64,000 nucleotides of DNA. Source: Struthidea cinerea. Its lineage: Eukaryota; Chordata; Aves; Passeriformes; Corcoracidae. Within the stretch, counting starts at the first letter, position 1. Every line of letters begins with the position of its first letter. Below the pieces are notes generated by a model, which was not told the origin of the DNA, did not search any database, and saw only the letters and a program-made list of their open reading frames with translations. A program made the translations under genes and the position numbers. The DNA lies in the NCBI GenBank assembly GCA_013397865.1, contig VZTI01003110.1, forward strand, positions 65,220 to 129,219, given 5' to 3'. Positions 32,781 to 47,089 of this stretch are shown one piece after another.

Positions 32781-35700
32781 GGGCATGAGGTTGGTGCCAG
32801 GACAGGGATGAAAACCAAACTAGTGTAATGGTCTCCTGGCCAGAGGACACCAACCTGCACCATGTACTTTGGCCATTTCTCACATAAAATGGCTTAAACA
32901 AACAGGTCCGGGGCCTCAAGCATTTCTAATGATAGCTGCCAGCACACTAAATACATTATTCAGGCATCAGGCCATGACTTACTGAGCTACTTTACATGCA
33001 GCAATGCCTTATATGAATATATAGGTGACCTATAGGAATATATTGCCTGTGTTATACCCAGAGCTGGTGATATCTCACTGCCTCGGGAGGCTGGGCACTG
33101 GCAGCGAGCGTGGGCACACATCATGTGCTGCTGGCTGCTGCCCTCTGCCCTGGCCCCTCCCTGACACCCCAGGCTGGCCAAGGCCACGCTCTCTCCCTTT
33201 GCGTTGAGCAGGCCAGGGCGTGCGAATGGAAGCGAAAGGGACTGGAGACAAGTGAGGGTGGCAGGATGAAATGCCCCCAGAGATTTGTGCCTCAGACCAG
33301 TGTGTGTCAAAACAAAAGGCCCGTTGTTCTGGTTCAGGTTTAGCAACTGCTTGTTACTTATTCCATTATCAGGCACATTACTTCCATCAGAGGTACTTTT
33401 AAAATGTCTGTATGAGGCTCCCCTCGGTGGAGATAACAACAGTCATGCTGACATGCAGCCTTCTGGCCATTTTCCATGGACCTTTCACATGGCTTGCTTT
33501 GCTGCCATGAAAGTTGGTCTCATCTCGAGAAAGTGAGTCTGGCTTGTTGGGGAAAGGCTGCACCAGAATGATATCTTGAGTGATTATGAGAGATCCATGA
33601 ATGCTCTGAAACTGTACTTTGGCACCTGTTGAGACTACTCATGCAAAACAGGGCAGTCTGAAATAAGCAGGCTTCAACAACCTGCAAAGGAAGCACACAG
33701 GATAACTGAACAAAATTATCTCCTAGTATGATAAGCAACACTATTCACTAGATATAGTTCAACAAGATCGTAGGAGTTGTTATCTGGCTGATGGATACTG
33801 CCTTGTTCGAGATCTGCTGTTCATTAAGCTTTCATTGTAAACTCTTTCCTCACATTGATAGTGTGTTTTCACTGATGTCTCAGCAGAGAAACATTGGGTA
33901 CCAAATCACTTACTATGCAAAAATGAAAAGACTCATGTGATTAAGTGGTTAAAATAGAAAAATATAACTAAAAACATAAGGTCAAGATTTGGACACTGGA
34001 GTGAATAAAGGCAAACTCTGAAATCTTCACCTCATTATCCAAATAAGTAGTCAGATTTCCAAAGACTCTGAGGACCCTGCAGTTCCCTAAAGATGGTTTT
34101 GCTTTATATTTCTCATCTGTTTCCAGTTCCATGGGAATTTGGTTGAATGAAGCTGCCTGTTCCTAGCTAAGAGACAAAGCATGCATTACAGAGATGGTTC
34201 AGGCAGAGAGCGGGATAGCACTACACAGGGGTGGCTGGAGAGCCAAGTGGAGATAGGTGAAGACCTGAAAAGAAACAGGCATCTGGTGAGGAGCTCTCCC
34301 ATTTGGACAGCTGAGCAGGGACAGCCAGGAATACAAGCTGGCTGTTGGGACAGTATCACCCAAAGAGATTTCTCCAGCAATTCCCTGTGGAAAGGACTCC
34401 AGTTGCCTACAGTCTGTATGTTGTGTGTGAGTCTGTATTAATCATTATGCCCAGTGATCAAGGAATTGCAATAAATAACCAGAAACAGCACAATTTGTGC
34501 CTCCCTATAGGTATTTCAGAGGGAAAAATGTAGCTTCATGCTTTACAGAGTCCACTCCTGAACTGAAGCTGGCCAAAGTGATAAAAGGAGCTATTCCCTT
34601 CATGCTCCCATCCTCTTCTTGCTCCTTTCAACCACAGCATGCAAGCATAATATTTCTTCATCTGAATTTTATAAGGTATTTTTAATCTTCCCTTAAAGGC
34701 ACTGGTCAAGTTCTCTCATTTGCACCAGCAAAGCCAACTGGATCATATCACTCACTGAAATGTCAATATCTGGCCTTGTGTTTTTCCCAGGCAAGGAAGC
34801 TTGACTGCCAGGACATTCCTCAGCCACTGAACTTTATACAAAGTACCTCCCTAAGAATTGACTGTGCACACCTTCTTTAACCCCTGGAGGCCCAGAACCA
34901 CATCAGCATTCACATAACAATGTCCTGCCATGTATTTAATGCAATTATTCTTCAAAGCTGTGCCTCCTTATATCTTCTGTCACTTCTGTTCAAGTATTTA
35001 ACAAAATTATTATTAAAAAAATCATGATTTCCATTAAATGATGCAAATAGAAAAATAGTTTTGACTTCAGAAGGAGAAGGTTGTAAGAACAACCAGTAAT
35101 ATCTCATTGTTCCCAAATTATTTCTCTTGGCAGTTGTCTTTAATATGGCTGCTCAAGCACTGTATGTCAGGTCTTTCCAATTTTCAGACAAATCATTCAG
35201 CAAAAAGTAAAATTTACTATAAACAGCACATATATTATTGACAAAACAAACTCCCTGGCCAATCCAAGAGAACTAGCTTGGCACTTCTAGACTATACTGT
35301 TAGACTATCATTATCACAACACAAGCACAGGCTGCTTTGTTAAGAGGACCATATCCAAGATAACTAAATAGAAGGACAAAGAGATAAATGAGGTGTCAGA
35401 AGATGAGAGCAGAATAAACTCTTTCTCTTAGTAAGCAAAGTTGTCATATTTTGCAGGTGGGAGAGAGCATTATGTTCCAGACACAGTGCTGCTGAAAACT
35501 TACCAAAGGGGCAAGGACACCAGCCAGATCAAAAGTCCATATGTCAGAGCCCCACTGAAGGCTCAATCCTATGTGGGGAAAAAACTTGCATGAAAACAAA
35601 CCAGTACCTTGAAACACCTGCTTGAGGTACTTCTCGCTCTCCACAAGCAGCTTAGGCTTCATATTGTCATTCAATAAATTCCACCTGTGTTACAGGCTTA

Positions 35701-38700
35701 AAAATGTTGAAAATGGCCTTTGTGCCTAGTTCCCTTACTCTCTTTCTCCTGAGTTTGGAGTGTGCTGACAGACACAACACAGAGTTGCAGCCTCCTGCCT
35801 TTCTTCTCTTCTAATCAGCAATGACAAGTTCATGCAGCATTAAAATAAGAGACTGGCAGCTGTGGGTCACCTTGCTGCATAAACCAGTTGCTCGTGGGAG
35901 GACCCAGTGGGAGGGCCAGGAAACCACTGCCCTCCAGTACTGTGTCAGCTGGTTTTGATCGTTTTATGGTCATCTTGTCACACTTCACACACAGACACTA
36001 TTCAAGCCAGAACTTGAGCAAGAACATATGTTTTATATATACAGTCTTGACTGGCACAGAGCAAAACAATGGAGAATTCCCATTTTCCTTAGGGAGTCAT
36101 CCCAGGGGCAACTCAAGTGTTATTCTCAGTATAATAGCTCTCGCCTTGTTCCATCTCTAGATTTCTCCAGTTTCAACTTCTAAGTACCAGATTTCACTGT
36201 GTTTTTTTCCAATAGATTAAGAAGTCATCAACTATCATTAAAGTAGCCTGTGATAAAAAACTTAACTTTCTCTTATATAAAAATACACAGATATAACATC
36301 TCTCACAATAATTAATATTTTCTAATGCTTGTATTCCCATAGGTTTATCTAGATCATAGATTAGACAACTGGAGCTTAAAAAGTTAGTTTGGAATTTTTA
36401 TCAGCATGCTGGTGTGTGCCTGTTCAACTCCCGTTTCAGAGCGGGGAAGAAAGGAGGATGGTATGTGGGAGTCTTCAAGCTGAGGACAAGGAAAACAGTC
36501 CTTGCAAGTGTATTTGTTTTGTGTGGTCTTTTTGCATCTGGCATTGGCTGGTATACAGCCCATAAGGTTCCCACATACCACAGCACACTGAATCTGAATC
36601 CACAGGCTACAGCTGTAACTGCTGTGCAAGTGGTGCTGCACATGATGCATGTCACAGGTAAACTGTCAAGCCACATGCTGCAAGTTCGCAGACAGAGCTG
36701 GCTCAACAGCACTCGGAAAACCAAGTTTTCCTGCCCTTAGCGTAAGAGGTCTGGCTGCTTCTGCCAATGAGAAGGAGGTATAGAAAGAGGGTGGTGGACC
36801 CGTGACAAAGTACTGGAAGGAATCAGGAAGAGCCCTAAAGAGTTGGACCTGCTGCTCTAGCAGCCCCAGTGCTGTGAGAGAGGGTCATGTGTGCTGCTGC
36901 AAGGGACAGTCCATGTCCCTCAGAACTTCCTTGAACGGCAGGAACAGGTCTTTCCCCCTAGGGGGAGGGAAGATCAGGCAAAGTAGGCAATAGCCTATGG
37001 TAATTTTGCTTCCCCAGGTACCTTGTGAAATGCCAAGAAAATACCTATCTACGCAGTTGTCTCTGGAAGCTCAGTGCAAAAAGCTGCACCAGAGAAAGAG
37101 ATCTAAACAACATGGGGAGCAGGGAACCAATTCAGTTATAGATTACTGGTTTGAATTCAAGCCAAGTAAAAGAAATACCCACTGATCAGCTACCCTTTGA
37201 CAAGCAGCAGCAGCAGCAGTGACAGCTGTATGGACAGACTGGTCATCTCAGCCCTGTTCTTAAACATTGTCTATCTGAGGGGCATATTTATTAGGGGTGA
37301 GTGCTGAGGAGGCAGTAGTGTGTGCTGCAGGTCACCAGAGGAGCTCCATGGAGCATAGACCCCTATTACTGCTGTTGTTCATTACAGTTCTGCATCCACC
37401 CATCACTGAAAATAGCTTCTCAGCATAAAAACTCAGACCATAAGAGATCATGGGAACTCATGTCTGATCCTCACTTCACTTGTCAAAAGAGTTGCTGGAC
37501 AGGAGAGGTTTGGGTAGGCTAGAAGAAGGTGTTGTCCTTGTCCATGGAAGAGCTGGGGGAAAATACTATTTCCAGGCTTGTTACATCAATACTTCTAGTA
37601 AAGAGCAAAGTAGGTCCCAGCTTGCCCTTTGTTTGGGTGCTGATCTAAGAACTTTGGCATGGGCATCTGGGGCAGCTCTGTGGTCAGAGCAGGAGAGGCT
37701 GCACCAGACAGCCTCTGATGGAGAATCCCTGCCCTTCCACAGCCAGCATGGTCACCTGTACTGGCTGGGAGTGGGGGAGAGAAGACACCAGTAAGAGATG
37801 GGCCTAGTCTGTGGGAAGGGTTTTGGCTGCCTTCCCAGTAGTGCCCTGAAGTTATGCCTACAGCTGCCAGATGTCAGGATGGGGTGTGGAGAAGAACACG
37901 GTTCCCTGCCGTAGGACTCCTACTTGCAGAGCTTTTGTTGCTGAAACCAGCGTGCAGGCTGTCCTCCATGAGTGCAGGAGGGGTTATCTGGAGAGGTTTT
38001 TGGCACTGTTCCTGGTCTCACACCAGAGCCAGGCACACAGTTCCCAGATGTTTGTGATCTTTGCTCTAGGATCTTTCAGACTTGTCAAGCCATTGTGTAA
38101 AGGGAGGAATTATTTCACTTCCACATGGAGGGTGGAAATGTCCAGAGCGCCTGCAGAGATCCCTCTGCCTGCTTCTTTCAGGAGGGATCATCTCCAGGTG
38201 AGCAGCCTTGGAGAGGGCTCCATCTCTACACGAATGAGATCCCCAGACAATGCACTCAGAACAGTAGTTGTTGAGCTTCCCTGGCATGACTCTGTTGCTG
38301 CAGTTTCCATGGTGATCCACAAAACCAGCACAGATCTCTTTGGGAAGGTAAATAATACAACATGATACTGCATGTGCCTGGGCAGGGGGTAACAACCCCA
38401 CTTTTATGCTGTCATCTGAGTTCTAGGGTCAGTCCTGGGGCTTGCCCTCTCCCTTCCTGAGTTGGCAAGGAAAGCATTTCTGTACCCTTCCCCAAAGGGC
38501 TCAAAGCAGTAGCTGCCACTTGTAGATGTTACAAGCTGCCATAAGCCACTTGCAAATGATATTGCAAATTGACTTTTATGGACAACACTGGCAAGTGATG
38601 TCAGCAGGCAGCCCAAGCAAGCAGTGTCTGATGGTACTTTGACTGCTTGGGATTGGTGGGAAGCACTGATGAGGAGCCCAGGATGTATCACAACATGGCC

Positions 38701-41700
38701 CAGCATGCAAGCACATACACAGGTATGACATACCTGTCAATCTAAAGAGAACACCTGCACTCTGCCCTCTCTCCTGCTATGTCTGAAAGCACATGGACAA
38801 AATCTCAAACTTTTATCCTTGGTCGTAGATGAAAACTATTCATGGGCAAGGAACAAACTCCGTCTTACCATCACAGTGCCATGCCACCAAGACTTCACCC
38901 TCTGCTCTCAAGGTCTCACCCTGCCCTCTTCTTCACTACAGAAGCGACAAGTGTTACTGAGCACACTCTTCCCCACGCAGTTTGGAGGTGCCTGCCTGCC
39001 TGATACCCACCTACCCCTTTGCATGCAACAACAATTGCCAAACAGCACAGCTGCCAGGATGAAAGGACATGGAGGGAATGAGTGGATGGATGGTTTTCTG
39101 GTCTGCATTGTTTTCATGATGCAGCTTAAGATTTCCAGAAAATTCTGGAGGAGGGGAGGAGTAAAAAGTATAGAGGATAATATGGCTTTCAAACACAGCC
39201 AACATGCATCTTAGAAAGGAAACCCAATTTTGTGTGCCTCCACCTATGGGCAAAATGTTCTTGGCTTGGTTTCAAAGGTGCTGGGAAACTCAAGGGTTGG
39301 GTTTCTCTGAAAACAAGCCCCAGGGTACCTGCAACAGGGTGACCTGGAAAAGGTGCCAATTTGACAATGTTATCTTAATTTTTTTTTTTTCATTTTATAA
39401 TTTCCTATCAATGAGCTCCGCCTGGGAGGCTCAGAGATTGATCTAGAACTTGTCTTTCACTCTATGCACTGCCTGAGGCAGGAATCCTTGTAAGGGAAAT
39501 GGCACCTTAGCTGTAGATTTAGATGGCGCTCGGCTTTCATTGCGTTGACTGCTGTGATGTAAGAGTCTCCCACCCGTTTCCTCATGCTGCACTCCCTTGC
39601 CCAGAGTCCTGTGGGTCCACAAGGGTGCTTCTGAAGCCCAGGTCACTGCTCAGCCTCTCCCTCTGTCCGTGATTGCCACCCCTGCTCTGGGGCACCCCTG
39701 TAACCTCAGTCATGGTGTAGAGGTGTAATCTCAGTCCTGGTGCAGAGGTGTTCTGTGTCTCCTTGCTCCCTCAGAAGCCCATGCCAGGATGCAGCACTAG
39801 ACAGACAGCCAATTAAAACAGCTCCAGCAGCTCCAACACAAAACTGAGTTAGGGCCTTCTGCAAAGGATGTCATGAGTAATTTTCACTTATTTGTTTAAT
39901 TAGTGTTAATTGCACACAGTAGGAGGTCAGAACTCTGCCTGCAAATGCTCAGTTGGCTGTGAAGTGCTAGTTCTGCAGCCATTCTAGAAACTCCAGTTAA
40001 GGAGCAGGAGAAGGAGGGGGATTTGCATTTGGTGTCACAGTGTCAGTTTCATTCACAGCAGATGAATGAAACTCCGGGAATTTTTTTCTGGACCAAAAGA
40101 AGGAAGAGAACAAGAAGTATAGGAAGTTCATCCAGAGAGCCACCAAGAGGGTTAATGGACACCTTGGGCCCCCTCTGCACCAGAGACCTTGGCACACCTT
40201 CCTGGCTGCACAGGAGGTGCCTCCCGGCGCAGGCATGGGCACGCCTGTCCCACATACAGGGGCTTGCTCTAGGTATCTAAACTGGGGAAGGAAGCGGGGG
40301 GGAGGGTGCGGTGGTGTGGTGTTGGATGTTCAATTCAACCTTTTCCTTTCGGGATTTTCTTTTGGTCAGAAGTGTCTTCCCATTTGTAGCTGCTATAAAA
40401 TATACAGATAATATTATGTATCTGTGTTTGCATTTCTGTGCCATAGCGTGCCCAGCGTGCACACAGGTCCCCTGCTGTCTGTGTGAGCGCACAGGGCCAG
40501 TCTGTCACGGCACAAATGTGCCGCGCAGCCCCGCGGTGCCCGGGAGCCGCCGGGCCCGCTCGGCCCGCGCGCTGCTGCCGCTGTGCTGCGGCGCCGCCTG
40601 GTGGCTCCGCCAGGCAGGTATGATTCCAGGTATGATGGTCTACCGAGGGGACCCCCCAAAAACGAGTGTCCTGAGAGTGGGCGACGCTTTTGGCTGGTTT
40701 CTGCCTTACCAGGGAAACAAACTTCCCAGCGGGAAAGTCAGGCATCACCCTCTGACAGACATAAGCACAACCTCTGCTAATTAAAATGATAGAGGTCTTT
40801 CTTCATCTGGAATAAATAGAAACCTTGGATCAGACAAACACCCAGGTCGTTTCTAAAGACCATTATGGGGCTACAGCTCTGTGGAGAAAGGGAGTAGGAA
40901 CAGCCATAATTTGTTATGGGCTCCTGTTGGAGGGGTGCTCAGACTTAGCCCAAACCATGTCTCTGAGGCATTGGATGCACATGCTAACATACAACCCTGA
41001 CTCAGTAGGCACTTGGGTGATGATTCCTAAAAAGCACGTAAGCATTGGATTGTTTTGCCAGATAAACATATGGGACTGTGTACGAGAGTAGGAAAAAGTG
41101 TTCCTAAGTCAATGAATGAATTAGCTATGTTCAGTTCAGCCATTAGTTCAAAGAACTATTTTCTCTTTGGTCCAAATCTGCAAAGCCCTTAAGACTTTTT
41201 TGCCCTAATATTCATTAAAGTTGGACCACTTTCACTCTTAAAACAGGTCAAAATTCAAGCCTGATGTTTCTGTAGAAACCGCTTGTCTCCTCTCAGCCTT
41301 GATTTTTTTCTCATAAGGGCAAATTGACACGAGTCATTACCATTTATATTTTCCCAAAGATTATTAGCTTCTCCAATGACATCACAGAAATAAAAAACCA
41401 TATATTAAACTTTTCATAAATTAAGAATTTTAACAAAATATTATTGTGCTGGACCAAAATTATAATGTCATGCTTCTAATGAGCAAAAATAATGCCACCA
41501 TTACTGCAAGGAAGGGTTGCTTTTGCTTTTAAATCTAGGAGAGCTTCAGAGCCTGAACTGCTGGCTTTACCTTCCCTCTGCAAAGCAGTGTGCAGCCATA
41601 CGGAAATGCAGGGTACTGACTCCAGATTTCTGTAGTCTTGTCTGAAATCAGTGCCCGCAGTGTTCTGTCTGGGCTTAGATTTAGGTTTAAGGTAACCCTG

Positions 41701-44700
41701 CTGCCATAAAAAGTATTCTGTGAGTAGTAGCCATGTCGACATAAAAGAAGAGAGGATTCAGGACATTGTCCACCAATTTTCCTGCGCAGGTTCAGGCAAC
41801 ATACCCCTGCTTGAAAGAGGTTATGTTCACATGGATTTGTGACTGGGTCATATCTTACCACCTCTGCCGGAGAGACAGCAGGTTTTGGATAGCAGCAGCT
41901 GTGTTACTCCTGAACGCTCGTCTTTGGCCCTCCAAGAGACCAAAATCTCTGGGAAGTGTCCTGAATTTCCAGTAGCTGCTTACACCATTATCACAAAATC
42001 GATCACAGATGGCGCTTTTGATGCTGGCAGGTTGGAAAAAATAATCTCTTGGTTTATATCCTGAACATATTTGATCTGGACTGACTGGGTGGGATCATGA
42101 CAGCCCATCATCTTGTTACTAGAACAGAAACACTTTCCTGACTGCAACAAACATTTGGGCAAGGATGAACGCTTACCCTTAAATAGCAAACTTCAGCCTT
42201 AAATAGTTACACTTTGCCCTCGCTGTTTGGCTCTGTTGCATACCAAAGACTTAGCTCTTAGCAACGTGAAATCCCATCCTAATTAGCTACTGTTTAACAA
42301 TACCACTTTGTACCACTCTGAGAACGCCAAGCTCCTTCTATTCTGGGGCTACAGAGGAGGGAAGCGTTTCATATCAAGCCCCATGCAGTTCGAGACTCTT
42401 TGTAATTTTTTTTAATTTTTTTTTTTTTTTTAATGGCAAGTAACCCTGTATGTTAACCCTGAGCCACTCTGTATTAGTAAAAGTGACACTCAAGAAATTA
42501 AACCAAACATAGCCTGGAGAATCACTTGCAGAAAGCATCAAGACCCATGTACCTCTGTAGAATAAAAAATATACCAGATGACACATGCAGCTCTGCCCAC
42601 CATAAATGCCAATGGCTAATGATGATCATTCAAACATGTGGGTTTGCACTTGGTCCTTTTTTATGCCATTACAAATACTTTCCCCACCTTACAGCATAGT
42701 CCCTGGATTCAAGTCTCTTTCCTGGAGCCATCTCAGGATATGTAGAAGGACAAGGCAAGGTTGGGGTTTTTGTCAGCCTTTCAAGAAAGCTTGTTACAAT
42801 CTGTTTCACTTAGTATCCTTGAATTTTTGACCTATTTTCCATCTCACAAACTTACCCCCAATGATAACATTATTCACAATAATGAAGACTGTATGATAAC
42901 CCTAAATATGTCTATTTGCTTTGAATTCTAATATTTTGTGGTTATATAGAATTCTGTCATTTTCTGTATTTTGTGAAATTGTGCAACCCATGTGTTCACA
43001 TTCTTTAAAGGAAGTCTTTTTATCTTTTAAAGTGAACAAAAGAACCCCTTCTTGAAATGGCTTTGGTGCCTATTTAAAGGAAAAACTCTGTTATCATATG
43101 GCAGACTCCAACAACTGCAGGTAGGTATAAAGCAACCCGGAAAAAAAACTTTCCTCAAAAAGCTTTGTTGAGACAAACCTAAGGCTGCAGGTCTGAGTCA
43201 CTGCAAATTGGATTGGGCTTGGTCGTGTAATATAATATCCAGAAATACCATTTTTCAGATCCCAGTGCCCGTAAAGGCCTGGAGTCAGGGACTGAAATTT
43301 GTTGAAGTAATTCCAGCATGTTTTGGTTTTTCAAAGTCAATGGGTGCCCCTATGAAGCATACATCAGTACATCCCCTGATCTGCTCCATGGGGATGCAGA
43401 CAGCTCTGCAGAACTATTATGTTTTCCTCAGATGACAGTGCTAAAAGACTATGTGCTTAGCCAGTTATGGAGTCTGAATAAGGGCTAGTTGGTGGAGGTT
43501 GCTTCCGGATAAGATTGTTGGAAATTATTAAGCGTCATGGAGAAATTGGTATTAGTTCCTGTCAGTGACAGAGTTCATATTTGTTACTCACGCTGGTAAC
43601 ATGTACTTTTTAAAATTATTACCTTTGGATACCCAGATATCAGCATGGACAAGAACCACAGAGAACTGCTCAGACACTTTAAAAAAAATTCTGTAGGTAA
43701 TTTTCTTTCCTTCTCTCATCCAGCAGGTGGAAGGAGATCAACACAAACAGTGAAATGGAGGTTTGCTGGGTGTATTGTTCCCTGGGGACGCCTGATTTGC
43801 TTGTGCACAACACAGGGCATATCCAGTTGCTCTAATTTTCATACAACTTTCTGTCAGCCTCAGGGAACATGACAGCAACATTTTTTACTCTCCTGGAAAG
43901 AAAGGAGTTGGATGTCACAGTGTCCACATATTCATGGGTCACGACAAAGGGACACAGGAAACACAGCAGTGCCTGCTACACCTTGGGGTTGCCAGCCTTG
44001 GGGTTACAGGCCTGCTGTCAGCAGGTGGGGGCAGCTTGGACATTGACTTGTCTACCTGCATCTTTCACTGGTTGTGTGCACATCAGTTTTAGACATTCCT
44101 AAGGTTAACTCTAAACACAGCTTCTTGGGAATTCCAGAAGACATTGTTCTGCTATGGCAAAAATGCCCTAAAAAAGATAATCCGCCCAAGTCTCGTGAAG
44201 TTGCTCTGCCAGAAAGTGTTAATTTGACTGCTGAGATGCCCACCTGGTAATGAGCTTTGGTCTTTTTTCCTTACCCTGATCATGGGGCAAGGGCAGTGAG
44301 AATACAGGAACTGTAAAAATTGGGGGAAACATTGTAGAGACCTGTTGTAAGGGAAGAGCAAGGAACACCACAGTCTGACTGTGGAACTGGGGATTGTGAT
44401 TTCCTAGTTTATCCAAGTTTTACTTGTGGCACAGCGATGTTTGCAAGTAAGTAACAGCTAAATGTTCACAGAATTACGAGCACATAAATGTTTTATAGTC
44501 AGTGCAATACAATTAGTAGTGTTGGCTCATGCATGGCATTATGCTAGAGAAACAGCTTATTTGGGGAAGATGTACTATTTCTTTATCCTTTGGTCTTATT
44601 ATGGGGGTAGAGGAGAACATCAATTGATGGTGAAGTCTGTACCTCTGAGATGGGCTAATAAAGAATTAGCCTTAATTGCTTGTATTAGGATAGACATCCC

Positions 44701-46999
44701 TTAAGAAAAAAGTCTACTGAAAATGTAGCTGACTCCAAATGGATTTTATAAACTGACATCATCTTTGGCTGTGTTAAAGTATAATAAAATATTTCTCCTT
44801 AATAGCATGCCCAATGTTACAACAAAATTTAAAATGGCTTTGAACCAAAAAGCAACTATGGATTTTTTTTTCTGAAGAAGTGAAATTCAGTCCTGACACT
44901 TTTACTCTCAAATACCCCTTCTTTTAGCTTGTATTTTTCCTTTGGAAGGATATAAAAGAGGTAATTTAGTTCCCATTTGCAAAGACAACTATGAAAAAAA
45001 CTTTTGAAAGCATTTGGTGTCATAGGTGTGATAGAGGTCAAATTATGAAAGTGAGATTTACTTATGAATCAGAGCCTAATCTGGGCTTCTTTCTGACTCT
45101 CATTTGACCAATTCAGGATCTGTCTCATGTAGTTAGTCAGGATGTTATGAAACAGAATGTACCTAGTTTGACCATCAGTCTGGGAATATTTTGCCTGACT
45201 TCAGTTACCCAGGAGTCAAGAAATGAGCCCGAACTACTTATCTGGCTCCATCTATCATCAGTGAGGACAGGGAAACTTGATTCATCTCCTTAGGATGGAG
45301 TGCATCATCATGAAGAAGTGCCCAGTTCTCACGACTGAATAAGCAGCGAATTGCAGACGTACTGTTAAGAACCAGAGCAGTCCATAGACGAAGAGTCACA
45401 ATTAATTTTGCAGATGACTTTTACAGCTGACCTCAGAGGTGCAGCAGGACCTTTGCTCACATTCAGCTCACTTGATCTGGTTCTGTGCTTATATTTCTGA
45501 GGTCAATTTCTCATGACCAGCATCAGTTATACTAATTATAACTGAGAGCTTTGCAGGATGATTGGGATTATTTGGTATCTGGAACATAACTTCTGGTCTC
45601 CTCTGGAATAGAAAGTTCTATAGATCTCTGGACTGAATATTGTTAAGGAGGCATTCATAGTCAGTGTAAAATATTTGATAATTGTAAGTTATAATTTGAC
45701 AGAAAATCTAATTTCTTTTGGACATATCATGAGCTAAACATTCTACAGGATTATGTATTTACTTAATCTCATTAAATTCTTCATGAAAATTCTTCTTAAC
45801 AACTTTCCAAAATGAAGATTTACTCTTTAGACAATATTATGGTCATCCCTACGTAGTCTATGCTGGGGCAATACCTATTGATGGAGAGCTTTGCCGTATA
45901 AGATATAGGTGAATATTTGATGAAGTAGTTATTTATTTAGCATATCTGTAGAGACACAGTCTTCTTCATCTGACTCTTCTTAGTCATCAAAAAGTATTTA
46001 GCTCTTACCCTCCCTGAGCCACTGCCATTTGTTGGGCTCATGTGTTTACTGTGGGACTGCTACCAGGACAGCGACAAGATCTGAAAACAGAGCAAGGAAA
46101 GGAAAGAGCTACTTTTTAAAATAGTGCGGTAACTTCCCTGTGCATCACTTGAATGTGTTCTTCATCATATGCATGTATATGGCAGATGAAATAGATGATG
46201 ATATTAGGTGGCTGCTTGTCCAGGCTTCTGGATACTCTTCAGTCCTGTGTGATGAACTTCAAACTTCTCTAGGCCTGAGGCTATCCGGTTGAATGGGAAA
46301 AATATTCCTATGTGATGCATTCTGAAAGTGACATAACAAAAATAAGGTAACAGTGAAATATCAGCCAATGTATTCAGTGAAGACTGCAAAAGGACTCTTG
46401 CTGATGAAACTGTTGTATAACTCATATATTCATTGTTAAGAATAATATTAATTAATGTTAATTCTTAAGAAAGTAATTCCTGTATTCACTGCTGAGGAGA
46501 AAATTAATTGACCCAGCATTCTGAAAAGTGGTGCAATAATTTATACAGTAAAATTTCTTAGTTTAGTTTGTCTCCAATGAAAAAGTGAGTTAAAAATGAG
46601 TATGAGAAGGAGAGTGCAAAAAGAGGGTATGCTCTCTCTTAGGTACAACCTCCCAGTATTTTGGAATTATTAGTAACTCAGACGCACAGGTACTTCAATG
46701 CATAACGGCTTAATGCACTAAATAATAACAAAACAAAACATACCATTGTAGAAGAGGAGTCTCTCAGAGACCACTGAATCAGATTAGAGAATAGGACAAA
46801 ACACATTAAAGCTGAGGAACAAAAACTCAGACAGAAAAATATGGCAGATAACTGAAAGCTGTTTAAGAGTCACTGGATTTTAAAAAAGTCCCAATTTCAT
46901 AAGCCTAGTAGAGAACAATATTGTTTAAAATGCCATCCTGGATCAACGTATGAAGTGAAGGCATAGTTAGAAAAAAAAAAGCCTACAAAGCAAATAGAT
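32781..46999. other. Gene-free intergenic stretch, left part
   Basis: Ordinary AT-rich sequence. All open frames are short, lack splice context and resemble no protein I know. The notable element is the CpG-rich patch at 40500-40620. Poly-T tracts occur around 39380 and 42415-42432, and a short CAG repeat near 37206. An unannotated distal or non-coding transcript cannot be excluded. Confidence 0.5.
40500..40620. promoter_or_regulatory. Small CpG-rich patch with CTCF-like motif
   Basis: About 120 bases of dense CpG stand alone in AT-rich DNA. The minus strand at 40607-40589 reads GAGCCACCAGGCGGCGCCG, which agrees with the CTCF consensus core (CCACNAGRKGGCGC) except for one base in the G run. 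A plus-strand donor-like CAG/GTATGA follows at 40617. It sits between two presumed divergent genes, so an insulator, enhancer or minor promoter is possible. Confidence 0.45.
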
Positions 47000-47089
47000 A
47001 AAACGGGAAATATTTAGCAATCAATATAAATTGGAAGTTACATAATATAAAAATAGACAAAATAAAAATACATTAGAGGAAAATCATTG

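Noticed and set aside
31369..32786. Long open frames on both strands across the first gap
   Set aside because: Most of their length is N translated as X; there is no sequence support for a protein.
36414..36740. Overlapping open frames of 107-108 codons on both strands
   Set aside because: No splice context, no recognisable domain and no CpG promoter nearby; the membrane-like stretch is not enough.
44462..44704. Possible retroviral LTR or short gene around an AATAAA-like signal
   Set aside because: No paired LTR, no TG/CA ends, no primer-binding site and no viral coding sequence were seen.
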